Below, piece by piece: positions 1 to 7,525 of a stretch of DNA of 25,458 bases. The DNA comes from a virus, in the IMG/VR virus record IMGVR_UViG_3300042465_000258, positions 1 through 25,458 of that record; one strand, written 5' to 3'. Below the pieces are notes generated by a model. That model had not been told where the DNA came from, did not search any database, and worked only from the letters and a program-made list of their open reading frames with translations. Position 1 is the stretch's first letter. Each line of letters opens with the position of its first letter. Both the position numbers and the translations under genes were made by a program.

Positions 1-3
1 ATT

Positions 4-9
4 CTCCTT
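4..9 (-). promoter_or_regulatory. Ribosome binding site of a gene starting just outside the window
   Basis: On the minus strand this reads AAGGAG, inside the same ten-base block (CAAGGAGAAT) that precedes the tail sheath start at 1915. At the sheath gene the start codon follows this SD after six bases. Here only three bases remain before the window edge, so the next start codon should lie within a few bases outside. T4-like gene order predicts the tail tube gene (gp19) there. The SD is seen directly; the identity of the downstream gene is inferred from synteny. Confidence 0.7.
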
Positions 10-22
10 GTTTATTCTCTAT

Positions 23-30
23 TATTTATG
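23..30 (-). promoter_or_regulatory. Candidate T4-type late promoter (CATAAATA) before the next gene
   Basis: The minus strand reads CATAAATA, one mismatch from the T4 late promoter consensus TATAAATA. It overlaps the stop codon of the tail sheath gene and lies about 15-20 bases upstream of the ribosome binding site at 4-9. It could give the expected tail tube gene a transcript separate from the sheath, which would suit a protein made in very high copy number. The mismatch at the first base makes it less certain than the exact copies elsewhere in the window. Confidence 0.4.
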
Positions 31-1915
31 CGGCAATTTCAGCAAATGTAGCGGTACCTCTTACAGAGACAAAGTTAAGTTGAATGAAGTTAACAGAACG
101 GATTGGTTGTACGAAAATATCGCAAACGAATTCGTTAGAATTTACTACATCTTCTGGATTGTTTGATTCGTCACAAACAACTCTGAATGCTGTAATACCT
201 CTTCTGGACTGAACGCTTCTCAAGTAAGGAACAACTAAACTTACGAAACCGTTTCTTGTTGTTGCATCGTTTTGGTCAAACAATACATTGTCTGCGGCTT
301 GTCCAATTGTCTTTTGCAATTCAATAAACAATCTACGAACGTTAACACGATTCATTGAAGTATTTTTCAATGTAAATGTTTTGTCGCCAAATAAAACTGT
401 ACCTTGGCCAACTTGTGTGATAACTGGATTGATGGCTGCCTTGTACAATGTGTCTCTGTCAGCTTGCGTTGGATTGTAGGCTAAACGAACTAAGTTTTGA
501 ATACGACCATTGCTGAAACCAGCTGGAGACAACCATGGTTCACGATTCAAATCGTTACGTGCCATACAACCTGCTGTGTCAGCATTCAATGGTACATAAA
601 CATATGCATCATTGTATTTGTCGTACTGATATTTCCAACCGCTGTCTGCAACTGCGTATGTAGAACGTGTAACTGTGTCTGCCCATGCAGTGATTGAAGT
701 CGCTTCAGAACCAGCATTGTTAACCACTGCTGTTCTTATTGGTGATACACAAACAACAACGTCTTTTCTAACTTCAGCAACGTCAGCAATAATTCTGTTT
801 GCTACTGTAGCATTTGCTTGACCAGTTACAATGATAGATGCTGGCACTTCTTGTTTGTTTGCAAGCAAAACAAAAGATGTTGATCTATCGCCATCTGTCA
901 ATGCGTTACCATCAGAACCACCAGCCAAAGAATATGTCTTAGGTGTGCTTACTGCTGTGTAGGTTGTGCTAGACAATGTGTTACCCCAATTAGAGCCAGC
1001 ATTGTCGTGAGCCGCCCACCAAATATATGCTGAACGGTCGTTAATTATATCTTTGTAATAATTGCTACCACCAGCATCAGCTTTAGCATTTGAACCCTTA
1101 GAAAGATAACCAAATTTCTCTAAAACTGTATTTGCTGTACCTGTGATATCGCCTGTTCTGTCTTGAACAACAACGTGCAATTCGTCACCAGATGCGCCCA
1201 AAGCGGCACCGTTTGTGGATGTTCCTGGTGCAGAATCAAACTCACTAAAGAATTCCCAACGGCGAGTTGCTGAAGCACCAGAAGCACCAGTTAAGTGTGC
1301 AGATTCTAATGTAAATGATGTTGCATTAGCAATTGCAACAACTTTAGATGTACGACCAGACAATACAATGAAATCGCCAACTTGCAATTGTGTATTTGCA
1401 GCCGATCCAGAACCAGTAACTGTTGTAGAACCCGCTGTTACTGTAAATGTTCCAGTCAATGCGCTAGTGTAGGCAGCCGAACTTGGGCAAACAGAAACTT
1501 TAAGTGCGTTTCCTAATGCGCCAGAGTAGCGAGCCGCCCAAGGACCAACGTTAAATGATGCTGTATTAATATATACGTCATCGTTCTTAATAGATGTACC
1601 AGTACCTGCTGTGCCTGAACCAGTTGTTGCTTCTGCTGTAGCATTCAACGCTGTGTTTGCGGCACGAACAACGAACAATGAACCAGAGTATCCCAAAAAG
1701 TTGGCGGCTGACAAGAAGTCAACTGCGTTAGTTGCATTTGGTTTACCAAATCGAGTTACCAAATCAGTTTCGTTTGTAACTTGTACTGCTTTGTCAATAG
1801 GACCCCAACGGAACTGACCGGAAAAACCGCCAGATGTTGAAGATACTGACTGTGAGGAAGACACCAAATCTGTTTCGGTGATCTTGATTCCTGGTGAAAT
1901 TAGACTTATAGCCAT
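26..1915 (-). CDS. 18: Contractile tail sheath protein (gp18-like)
   Basis: This is the major sheath subunit that polymerises round the tail tube and contracts to drive it through the host envelope. The 629-residue length is close to T4 gp18 (659). The N-terminus is typical of myovirus sheaths, with SPGI followed by the TET motif at residues 7-15, and FRWGP at 35-39. The C-terminal third (from about residue 470) carries the usual conserved sheath core, ending in the LNFVSVRGTATF stretch. Residues 152-222 look like an inserted beta module, related to modules in the 2045-residue protein, and probably sit on the variable outer surface. The start is set by a strong SD (AAGGAG, six bases upstream) and an exact late promoter at 1964-1971. 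The gene lies directly after the large terminase, as in T4. Identity is very secure; the surface position of the insert is inferred. Confidence 0.96.
   Translation of the reverse strand: MAISLISPGIKITETDLVSSSQSVSSTSGGFSGQFRWGPIDKAVQVTNETDLVTRFGKPNATNAVDFLSAANFLGYSGSLFVVRAANTALNATAEATTGSGTAGTGTSIKNDDVYINTASFNVGPWAARYSGALGNALKVSVCPSSAAYTSALTGTFTVTAGSTTVTGSGSAANTQLQVGDFIVLSGRTSKVVAIANATSFTLESAHLTGASGASATRRWEFFSEFDSAPGTSTNGAALGASGDELHVVVQDRTGDITGTANTVLEKFGYLSKGSNAKADAGGSNYYKDIINDRSAYIWWAAHDNAGSNWGNTLSSTTYTAVSTPKTYSLAGGSDGNALTDGDRSTSFVLLANKQEVPASIIVTGQANATVANRIIADVAEVRKDVVVCVSPIRTAVVNNAGSEATSITAWADTVTRSTYAVADSGWKYQYDKYNDAYVYVPLNADTAGCMARNDLNREPWLSPAGFSNGRIQNLVRLAYNPTQADRDTLYKAAINPVITQVGQGTVLFGDKTFTLKNTSMNRVNVRRLFIELQKTIGQAADNVLFDQNDATTRNGFVSLVVPYLRSVQSRRGITAFRVVCDESNNPEDVVNSNEFVCDIFVQPIRSVNFIQLNFVSVRGTATFAEIAA
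1250..1462 (-). repeat. Shared beta module inserted in the tail sheath
   Basis: Encodes sheath residues 152-222. It reads LTGTFTVTAGSTTVTGSGSA, then LQVGDFIVLSG and AIANATSFTLESAH. It follows the same pattern as the three modules of the giant protein and is bounded by sequence typical of ordinary sheath proteins. Confidence 0.7.
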
Positions 1916-1963
1916 TGAATTCTCCTTGTTATAATGATGTTTTGATGTTAGGTTTGTTTAATT

Positions 1964-1971
1964 TATTTATA
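1964..1971 (-). promoter_or_regulatory. T4-type late promoter for the tail sheath gene
   Basis: The minus strand reads TATAAATA exactly, the T4 late promoter -10 box recognised by the gp55 sigma factor with gp33 and clamp gp45. It lies 49 bases upstream of the sheath start and overlaps the end of the terminase gene. The leader would carry the strong sheath SD (minus strand of 1922-1927). The box and its placement are seen directly; use of the gp55 system is inferred, because the sigma gene is not in this window. Confidence 0.75.
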
Positions 1972-3595
1972 AAAAATCAGATTTGTGATAATTCTCTACC
2001 TGCCAGACCTGTCCACTTACATCGACTAATTGATTTTCTTCTTCGCCATTATTTATAAAGCCAAAAGGTGTGATTTCTTCCTCAATCATTTTGATTCTAG
2101 CTTCGTACAATTCTTTTCTAATATTAATGTTTGTCAACTCCTTAAAATATGAGTTTGTTGTTAACCACGAAAATAACACTAAAGGCATAACTAAGTCATC
2201 GTGATATCCTTCGTCAGCAGAATAACTATTCTTTCTTTCGATGAATGTTGAAATTTCTGCTATAGTATCAGCATCAGTAATTATAAGTTTTTTCTCTTCA
2301 ACCATTGACTTGAAGTTAGAACATCCAATACGTTTGACTTTCTTGTCCGTAATCACTCCAAGCTGTGTTTTACCCCCACCAAAACCTCCATTGACAACTT
2401 GCCCTTGAGGTGTTCTGCTAACAGAGATGATATTTTCATATTCATATTCTGCATAAAGAATTTCTGCAACTTGTTCTGACGAATTAATTTCAATCAAAAC
2501 GTATGCTTCATTATATTCTTTACCAACTCTGTAAAGTACTGATGGATACAAAAGTGGGCTGATTTCATTGTTTCTGTATTTGCCCACAATTTTGTATGGC
2601 ATCTGACTTATATCGATAATCTGAAACGCAGAGTAATCACCACCAACACCTTTAGCCGTGTCTGCAACGATACAATATGCATGATCCTTTTCCACCTTTT
2701 CGTAAATGTCAAGCCCATCTTTTTGATAGATCATAGGCTTAGCCGACATTTGTGAAATAGAGTCTGAAGCAATGAGTGTGAGACTAGAACCTAAGAAGTT
2801 ACATAGCACCTCTTGATTGAACTTCAACTCACCTAATAGTTTGCGCTGTGTGTCTGCCCACTTCTCATCACGACCAGGTATTTCCCAGTAAGGAATAAAC
2901 AGATTGACGAATCCGTTTCTGTCGCTTTCTGCATCATTCCAGAACTTCCAGAAGTGGTTGTATCCTAGAGGGGTAGAACTTAGCAGAATCTTTGTTGTTT
3001 CACCAGCAGAAATCGTAGGATAAACTGAGGTGAAGAATTGTTCTGCTACATTGTTCGGTATGATAGCGGCTTCGTCAACGTACAATAAGTTAACTGACTT
3101 ACCACGAATACCTGATGCGCTTGTTGCGGCTGTGAATACGATTGAACCATTCTCTAAAGCAATATCACCTTTGTTCCATGTAGTGACACCTTGCTGAAGC
3201 CATGTAGGAAGATTCTCATACATGATTTGATAACGATATAAAACTTCTCTAGCGGCTGTTGCTTTGTTTGCTAGAATTGCTACAGTCTTGCTTCCTTGAA
3301 ACAATGTGTACCAAAGAATGTAAGCGGCTGAGGTTGTTGTCTTACCTTGCTGGCGCCCTTCCATAAGAATAACTTTACGATTCTCGTGGATAACTTTTAC
3401 TTTGTTTTTTTGGCAATCATATAGTTTGAATGGCTGAAGCCCGTGATCTAGCGTGACAATCTTACAATAACTTTCAATGAAGTATATTGGATCGTCAGCG
3501 CATTTCAAGTATTCTTCAATCTCATCTTTAGTGAAATTGAGAGGAACGCCAGATGCTTTTAGATTAGAATTTCCTAAGTAGGATTTCGCTGTCAT
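1967..3595 (-). CDS. 17: Terminase large subunit, DNA-packaging ATPase and nuclease (gp17-like)
   Basis: This is the packaging motor that pumps concatemeric DNA into the prohead at the portal and cuts it. Both catalytic domains look intact over 542 residues (T4 gp17 is 610). ATPase: Walker A variant GRQQGKTT at 80-87, like the T4 form with Gln in the loop; Walker B LLYVDEA at 170-176 with catalytic Glu175; the STP coupling motif at 206-208. RNase H-like nuclease: Asp312 and Asp320 in the ADTAKGVGGDY segment, Glu369 in LIEIN, and Asp466/Asp467 in the HDDLVM motif. These match the T4 nuclease acidic residues in order. The start codon overlaps the gp16 stop as ATGA, which suggests translational coupling. 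Identity is essentially certain. Confidence 0.97.
   Translation of the reverse strand: MTAKSYLGNSNLKASGVPLNFTKDEIEEYLKCADDPIYFIESYCKIVTLDHGLQPFKLYDCQKNKVKVIHENRKVILMEGRQQGKTTTSAAYILWYTLFQGSKTVAILANKATAAREVLYRYQIMYENLPTWLQQGVTTWNKGDIALENGSIVFTAATSASGIRGKSVNLLYVDEAAIIPNNVAEQFFTSVYPTISAGETTKILLSSTPLGYNHFWKFWNDAESDRNGFVNLFIPYWEIPGRDEKWADTQRKLLGELKFNQEVLCNFLGSSLTLIASDSISQMSAKPMIYQKDGLDIYEKVEKDHAYCIVADTAKGVGGDYSAFQIIDISQMPYKIVGKYRNNEISPLLYPSVLYRVGKEYNEAYVLIEINSSEQVAEILYAEYEYENIISVSRTPQGQVVNGGFGGGKTQLGVITDKKVKRIGCSNFKSMVEEKKLIITDADTIAEISTFIERKNSYSADEGYHDDLVMPLVLFSWLTTNSYFKELTNINIRKELYEARIKMIEEEITPFGFINNGEEENQLVDVSGQVWQVENYHKSDFL
2050..2057 (-). promoter_or_regulatory. TATAAATA box inside the terminase gene, possible second late promoter for gp18
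   Basis: A second exact TATAAATA on the coding strand lies about 80 bases upstream of the sheath promoter, inside the last codons of the terminase gene (the Phe-Ile-Asn-Asn codons). It could supplement sheath transcription, or it may simply reflect AT-rich coding sequence. Nothing else in the sequence decides between these. Confidence 0.3.
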
Positions 3596-4020
3596 CTCTT
3601 GCCAATTAGTTTCTGTAACTCTGCTGTGCTACCAACAAACAACGCATTCGTTACATGCTGTGGTTGTTGTGTATCATCTTTTTTAGATTTCAAATCTTTT
3701 ACTTTTTTACCCAAGTCTAACAAATCTTTATTTGTATCTGACAATGTTTTAATTAGCTGACCAACAACTTCATATGCTCTTGGAGATTCACCTTCTTTTG
3801 CTAAAAATATAATGTTTTCCATAGCAACTTTGCCTTGCTCAATGAATAGCTTTAGATTCTCTCTTGCATATTCATAGTCAGCATCTATAGACTCATCATT
3901 TGGTGCACCAGTAGAAACAGGTTCTTTAACTTGTTCTACTACTGCGGGTAATGCTTGTTCGACAATCTTACCTTGAACATCAAATATATCATTTAATTTA
4001 TCATCAACAGTTTTTTTCAT
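3592..4020 (-). CDS. 16: Terminase small subunit (gp16-like)
   Basis: This is the DNA-recognition and regulatory partner of the large terminase, thought to form oligomeric rings that start packaging and stimulate the ATPase. The family signature is the central helical region with the DYEYARENL stretch, followed by PRAYEVVGQLIKTL and then a long charged segment, which together fit the coiled-coil core of T4 gp16. Position (after gp15, overlapping gp17 by ATGA) agrees. The start is uncertain. An ATG at 4020 lies one base after the gp15 stop and gives 142 residues beginning MKK. In-frame ATGs at 4038 and 4044 overlap the end of gp15 and give 148 or 150 residues. None has a clear SD, so I chose 4020 as the natural termination-reinitiation site. 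Confidence 0.88.
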   Translation of the reverse strand: MKKTVDDKLNDIFDVQGKIVEQALPAVVEQVKEPVSTGAPNDESIDADYEYARENLKLFIEQGKVAMENIIFLAKEGESPRAYEVVGQLIKTLSDTNKDLLDLGKKVKDLKSKKDDTQQPQHVTNALFVGSTAELQKLIGKR

Positions 4021-4021
4021 T

Positions 4022-4777
4022 TTAAGGTTTGTATCCATTGTCATTAATTTGCGTTTCGCTTACGTTGAACTCTGCATCGCCAGTAAATGTTTGAGTAGAT
4101 ATGATTGCTTTGTTAATTGCAGAACCATCATCAATGGTGTTTAAGTCTTCTTTAACAATATACTTAAACTTCTTGATCGGTCCAAATAAATATCCTTTAA
4201 CTGTGAAATCTAATTGATACGTTTGAATTCTGCGAGAATCCATATCACCTTCGTATGTGTCTGTTGAAGTTACCGAGTTTAACTCAATTGGAATATCCAT
4301 GTTGAGAGCCATCTCTGGAATCATCTTCATTGTCACAGTAAAATCTGGTGTAAAGAATGGCACAATCTGTTCTACAATTTGTGTGCCATCTTCGGTGTTT
4401 CTAAAGAGTGCATGTAAAGAAAAATTAAAGTCATATGGCACAGGTGTGTGCATGAAGTTAAAATCTAATCCGCCAGTATTTACACCTCTAGATATTTTAT
4501 GTGCGCTGTTTAATTTGCGTTGAGGCGCATATGTCATGCTGGTAAACTCAAATCCAAGTCTTGGTAATGTAGTAGAAACATGGCGATCCAAATCAGGATC
4601 ACTAGTCACTCTTTGAATAAACTTTTGTTTTGGTCCATACTCAATTGGAACGTTGACGGTTTGAAGTTTAGTGCCCGCAGAATCGTATCTGTCAACTTGA
4701 ATTTCGTTGAACAAATTACCAAACATGATTACGTAACGTCTTAGCGTTCCGTGATAAAAGTCGTGTCCGAACATCAT
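4022..4777 (-). CDS. 15: Tail completion / sheath terminator protein (gp15-like)
   Basis: T4 gp15 caps the finished tail tube and sheath and forms the surface to which the head neck joins. The product (251 residues; T4 gp15 is 272) has the family N-terminus: MFG, then an LRRYVIMFGNLFNEIQV stretch like the FRRY...GDLFSNIQI of T4. It also has the central IVEQIVPFFTPDF motif (residues about 134-146) that matches the T4 IVEQILPYFQPHF stretch. The start at 4777 is favoured by an AAGGA SD nine bases upstream inside the end of the gp14 gene. A second ATG one codon later would match the T4 start more closely. The gene lies one base from the gp14 stop. Confident by sequence and synteny. Confidence 0.93.
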   Translation of the reverse strand: MMFGHDFYHGTLRRYVIMFGNLFNEIQVDRYDSAGTKLQTVNVPIEYGPKQKFIQRVTSDPDLDRHVSTTLPRLGFEFTSMTYAPQRKLNSAHKISRGVNTGGLDFNFMHTPVPYDFNFSLHALFRNTEDGTQIVEQIVPFFTPDFTVTMKMIPEMALNMDIPIELNSVTSTDTYEGDMDSRRIQTYQLDFTVKGYLFGPIKKFKYIVKEDLNTIDDGSAINKAIISTQTFTGDAEFNVSETQINDNGYKP

Positions 4778-4778
4778 A

Positions 4779-5603
4779 TTAGAAAGTCCTTGTCAATGAG
4801 AATGGGTTTTGTTCTGAGAAATCTAGAATATCATCGTCAATAATTTTCTGACCAATCTCTTCATTGTCTGCTGAAATCTCGGCTGCGACAACAACGTCAG
4901 CTTCGTTGACAATGAATGTGCCGTCTTCATGCAAGAATAAGAATGTGTCTTCGTCAAGTAATTTTTCATTATTAGCAGTTGACAAACTATATTGATCTTC
5001 GTTTGCATCAATTTCGGCAATGTCAGTATTAATACGTTCGCTAGAGTATTCAAGTCTGTCACAACGTAGTTCGTATGTGTAGAGTTTGCCTAATTGAAAG
5101 AAGTTCTCAATGTTTTGTGTGAATTTAATTTCATACATACTTTCAAACATAGGAATCCAAATTAGATCACCTTCTCTTGGTCTAATAATGGCATCGTAGT
5201 CATACTCTGAAACATCATTTCTGTTGCTTAATAATTCATCTCCATCTTCAGTCAACATGTTATATGAGTATTCTGTGATGATAGATGTTTTCAATGATTG
5301 TGTGAATCGTTTTTGTGAAATAACAAATGTGACTGATTCATCAACTTGAAGACCAAACTTTGCCATAAAGTCTTCTTGTCCCATAAATCCATCAAAACTT
5401 TTCACATACAATTCCATTTCAAGTGCATCATCAAAAAGCATAGACGCATCTTCACCATAAATCTTATCTAAATTTACGTGCGTTCTTGGTAAGTAATAAC
5501 CATCTATACCATAAATCTTGATAGATTCTATAATTAAATCTTCAACAAGACTTTGTTCCTGTTTGACAGGAGTATATTGATTAAAAAAACGATTACGTGC
5601 CAT
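4779..5603 (-). CDS. 14: Neck protein (gp14-like)
   Basis: T4 gp14 forms, with gp13, the head-completion neck complex that closes the filled head and receives the tail. The 274-residue product (T4 gp14 is 256) has the family pattern. Near the N-terminus is an ESIKIYGIDGYYLPR stretch corresponding to T4 ESIQMRGVECYYVPR, then IYGEDASMLFDDA matching the T4 IFGEDL region. Further on, EGDLIWIPMFESMYEIKF corresponds to EGDLIYFPMDNSLFEI. The C-terminal 70 residues are acidic (many Asp and Glu), with less obvious conservation. The gene lies between gp13 and gp15, as in T4, and is separated from gp13 by only five bases. No clear SD precedes the start, so coupling to gp13 translation is likely. Confidence 0.94.
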   Translation of the reverse strand: MARNRFFNQYTPVKQEQSLVEDLIIESIKIYGIDGYYLPRTHVNLDKIYGEDASMLFDDALEMELYVKSFDGFMGQEDFMAKFGLQVDESVTFVISQKRFTQSLKTSIITEYSYNMLTEDGDELLSNRNDVSEYDYDAIIRPREGDLIWIPMFESMYEIKFTQNIENFFQLGKLYTYELRCDRLEYSSERINTDIAEIDANEDQYSLSTANNEKLLDEDTFLFLHEDGTFIVNEADVVVAAEISADNEEIGQKIIDDDILDFSEQNPFSLTRTF

Positions 5604-5608
5604 TGTGA

Positions 5609-6358
5609 TTAGCCTAGCATGTCAGAAACTGGTAAAGAATATGTGCTAATGACTTCTGCTTCTAATGCTTGAATTTCGTCTGTAGCTTCATCCCAGATTT
5701 TCTGTCCGTTGAATGTGATACCACCTGGCATAGAAAGTCCTTCAAACTTTTTGAGGTTTTCACCCCATTGTTTTTTGATTTGTGCAGTACAATACTTCTG
5801 CAAGAATCTATCATTGTAAACATCGGTGAATGTATCAGGATCAATTTTCTTGTAGCCTTCAATGATAATGAATTCACCAACAGTTACTTTTGTGTCCCAA
5901 GACATATCAATATACACTCTGTTGATATGGCGATTGAATCTGAGAGATTGTTTACCGACAAAAAGTTCTTCTGCTAAAGCAACGTTTTGAAACGCCATGA
6001 CGTATGGCGCAAACGGACCTGTGTTGAATGAATACAAATCATTCAAAGAAATTTGATATCTTAGATTAAAAAGATTGTTTGTAGAATAGCTGTCACCAAT
6101 GTCAAAAACATTCATCACACCAACAACCGAATCTGGTACTGTGATGTACTTGTTTGTTTTATCTTCTTCTGTGACTGCGTGTGCTAGATAGACTTTTTCT
6201 GTTGCATCATAGTGATAGTCGTAGTAATATTGAAACGCAATCTCAATGCAGTCTTCAACTTGTTCGTCAGCTACGTTTATCTCTAAGAGAGGCGCACCTA
6301 GTCTTCTAAGGCAGAATTGTTTGAATTCTTCTCTTGATGCTGGTTTGCTTGTACTCAT
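5609..6358 (-). CDS. 13: Neck protein (gp13-like)
   Basis: This is the head-completion partner of gp14, placed between portal and tail. The 249-residue product shows the gp13 pattern: an N-terminal EFKQFCLRRLGAPLLEINV segment (residues about 11-29), the AFQYYYDYHYDATEK stretch typical of the family, and a C-terminal helical segment with the KKQWGENLKKFEG motif. It is the first gene after a terminator and an exact late promoter, so it opens the neck-packaging transcript. An AAGGGG SD lies about nine bases upstream of the ATG. T4 gp13 is 309 residues, so this form is somewhat shorter. Confident by both motif and gene order. Confidence 0.94.
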   Translation of the reverse strand: MSTSKPASREEFKQFCLRRLGAPLLEINVADEQVEDCIEIAFQYYYDYHYDATEKVYLAHAVTEEDKTNKYITVPDSVVGVMNVFDIGDSYSTNNLFNLRYQISLNDLYSFNTGPFAPYVMAFQNVALAEELFVGKQSLRFNRHINRVYIDMSWDTKVTVGEFIIIEGYKKIDPDTFTDVYNDRFLQKYCTAQIKKQWGENLKKFEGLSMPGGITFNGQKIWDEATDEIQALEAEVISTYSLPVSDMLG

Positions 6359-6389
6359 TTACTTATGCCCCTTAATGAATTTCATCTTC

Positions 6390-6397
6390 TATTTATA
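6390..6397 (-). promoter_or_regulatory. T4-type late promoter for the neck and packaging genes
   Basis: The minus strand reads TATAAATA exactly. It lies 32 bases upstream of the gp13 start and immediately after the hairpin terminator that closes the fibre block. Terminator plus promoter in under 50 bases is strong positional evidence that a new late transcript (gp13-gp14-gp15-gp16-gp17) begins here. Confidence 0.78.
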
Positions 6398-6410
6398 ATA
6401 AGGCAGAAAG

Positions 6411-6437
6411 TAAAAAACCCACCAAGAAGGTGGGTTT
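6411..6437 (-). terminator. Rho-independent terminator after the fibre/adhesin genes
   Basis: A perfect 9-bp inverted repeat (AAACCCACC / GGTGGGTTT) encloses a five-base loop. In the minus-strand transcript the stem is followed by further T bases, giving a six-T run ending in TTTTTTA. The element lies about 20 bases beyond the stop of the polyglycine adhesin gene and just before the gp13 promoter. The opposite strand also has a T-rich tail (TTTGTTTG), so weak bidirectional use is possible. Confidence 0.88.
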
Positions 6438-6457
6438 GTTTGATAATTATATTAAAA

Positions 6458-7525
6458 TTATGACGTTCCGAGAATAGCCGCAACGCCCACACCCCCTGCG
6501 GCAATAGGCTCATTTGGCCATCCACCTCCTGCTCCACCACCATAGTTACCACCTGGTCCGCCACCGCCACCACCATCGTTTCCGCCATTGCCGCCCCCAA
6601 AGCCAGCGCCAAATTTGGGATCAGCAAGACCACCTTCGCCACCATAACCACCTTGTGAGTTACCAACAACTCCAAGACCACCACCTCCACCGCCACAATA
6701 AACATAACCTCCGGCGCCACCACCACCGCCACCACCGTCTGGGCGATTTGATTGAAAAGTGCCGCCTGAACGACCATTCGCTCCTCCGCCTGGTGCGCCC
6801 CCGCCGCTTGTGTCACCACCAGCGCCGCCGCCTGCACCACCACCGCCGCCAGTTCTAAAACCGCCACCAGCACCACCACTGCCGCCGACAGCAGTTGTAA
6901 TTGTTGTAAATGTGCCTGGAACACTCGTTCCGCCGCCACCGCCGCCGGGACTGCCGCCATAAGCCTGTGCCACTGCACCAGGTCCTGACCATTGAAGGCT
7001 TGATACCTGGCCAGCATTTCCGGCATTCAAAAGAACAGATTGCCCTGCCGTGGCAGAGAATGAGAATCTTGCAAATCCTCCTCCACCGCCTCCGGAGGTT
7101 CCACTTCTAGGTCCACCACCACCAACTAAAGCGGCTTCATACGTTCCAGTTCTTGGTAGAGTAATAGTTGTTGACCCACCACCCGTCACAGCCGTTAATG
7201 CTAATAACGGTGCCAGTGGAGTAATAGAAGCACTTGCTGCCGATGCATCCGATGTTCCAACAGCATTTGTTGCAGTAACCGTAAACGTATATGACGTTCC
7301 ATTTGACAAACCAGTAACAGTTAATGGGCTAGACGCACCAGTTGCAGTCAAGCCACCAGGACTTGATGTGACAGTAAAGCTAGTGATTGCAGAGCCACCA
7401 TTATTTGCTGGCGCTGAAAATGAAACACTAGATTGTGCATTTTGTCCACCCGTTGCGGTTACTCCTGTTGGTGGATCAGGCTTAGTTGCGCCAGCACCAC
7501 CAATCATCATGTTTCTAATAGACAT
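6458..7525 (-). CDS. Fibronectin type III plus glycine-rich protein, probable tail-fibre tip adhesin
   Basis: The product (355 residues) has a short N-terminus beginning MSIRNMMIGG and one fibronectin type III domain at about residues 17-103 (PPTGVTATG start, LSNGTSYTFTVTATNAVGTS core). Next comes a short beta segment, then a strongly glycine-rich region at about 135-345 with many Gly runs broken by Asn, Pro, Tyr and Phe. Such tracts recall the polyglycine-II sandwich of T4-family gp38 adhesins, which sit on fibre tips and bind receptors; that function is inferred here. The gene starts on the last base of the preceding fibre stop (TAATG), with a GGAGGA SD inside the fibre gene, so the two are probably made together. 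No signal peptide or catalytic motif is seen. It could also be another glycine-rich virion decoration. Confidence 0.8.
   Translation of the reverse strand: MSIRNMMIGGAGATKPDPPTGVTATGGQNAQSSVSFSAPANNGGSAITSFTVTSSPGGLTATGASSPLTVTGLSNGTSYTFTVTATNAVGTSDASAASASITPLAPLLALTAVTGGGSTTITLPRTGTYEAALVGGGGPRSGTSGGGGGGFARFSFSATAGQSVLLNAGNAGQVSSLQWSGPGAVAQAYGGSPGGGGGGTSVPGTFTTITTAVGGSGGAGGGFRTGGGGGAGGGAGGDTSGGGAPGGGANGRSGGTFQSNRPDGGGGGGGAGGYVYCGGGGGGLGVVGNSQGGYGGEGGLADPKFGAGFGGGNGGNDGGGGGGPGGNYGGGAGGGWPNEPIAAGGVGVAAILGTS
6491..7123 (-). repeat. GC-rich glycine-codon tract (GGN repeats)
   Basis: This is the DNA encoding residues about 135-345 of the adhesin. It is dominated by GGN codons, seen on the plus strand as runs of ACC, GCC and TCC. 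It is far more GC-rich than the rest of the window. The skew keeps several other frames open, which produces spurious proline- and histidine-rich reading frames on the opposite strand. The units are imperfect, so this is a low-complexity tract rather than a clean tandem array. Confidence 0.8.

Noticed and set aside
4823-5880. Minus-strand shadow frames inside the gp14 and gp13 genes
   Set aside because: They are out-of-frame readings of confidently assigned neck genes, with no independent support.
6382-7026. A 214-residue minus-strand frame overlapping the end of the adhesin gene
   Set aside because: It is the same glycine-codon bias read in another frame (Val/Ala-rich), runs through the terminator, and begins without an SD.
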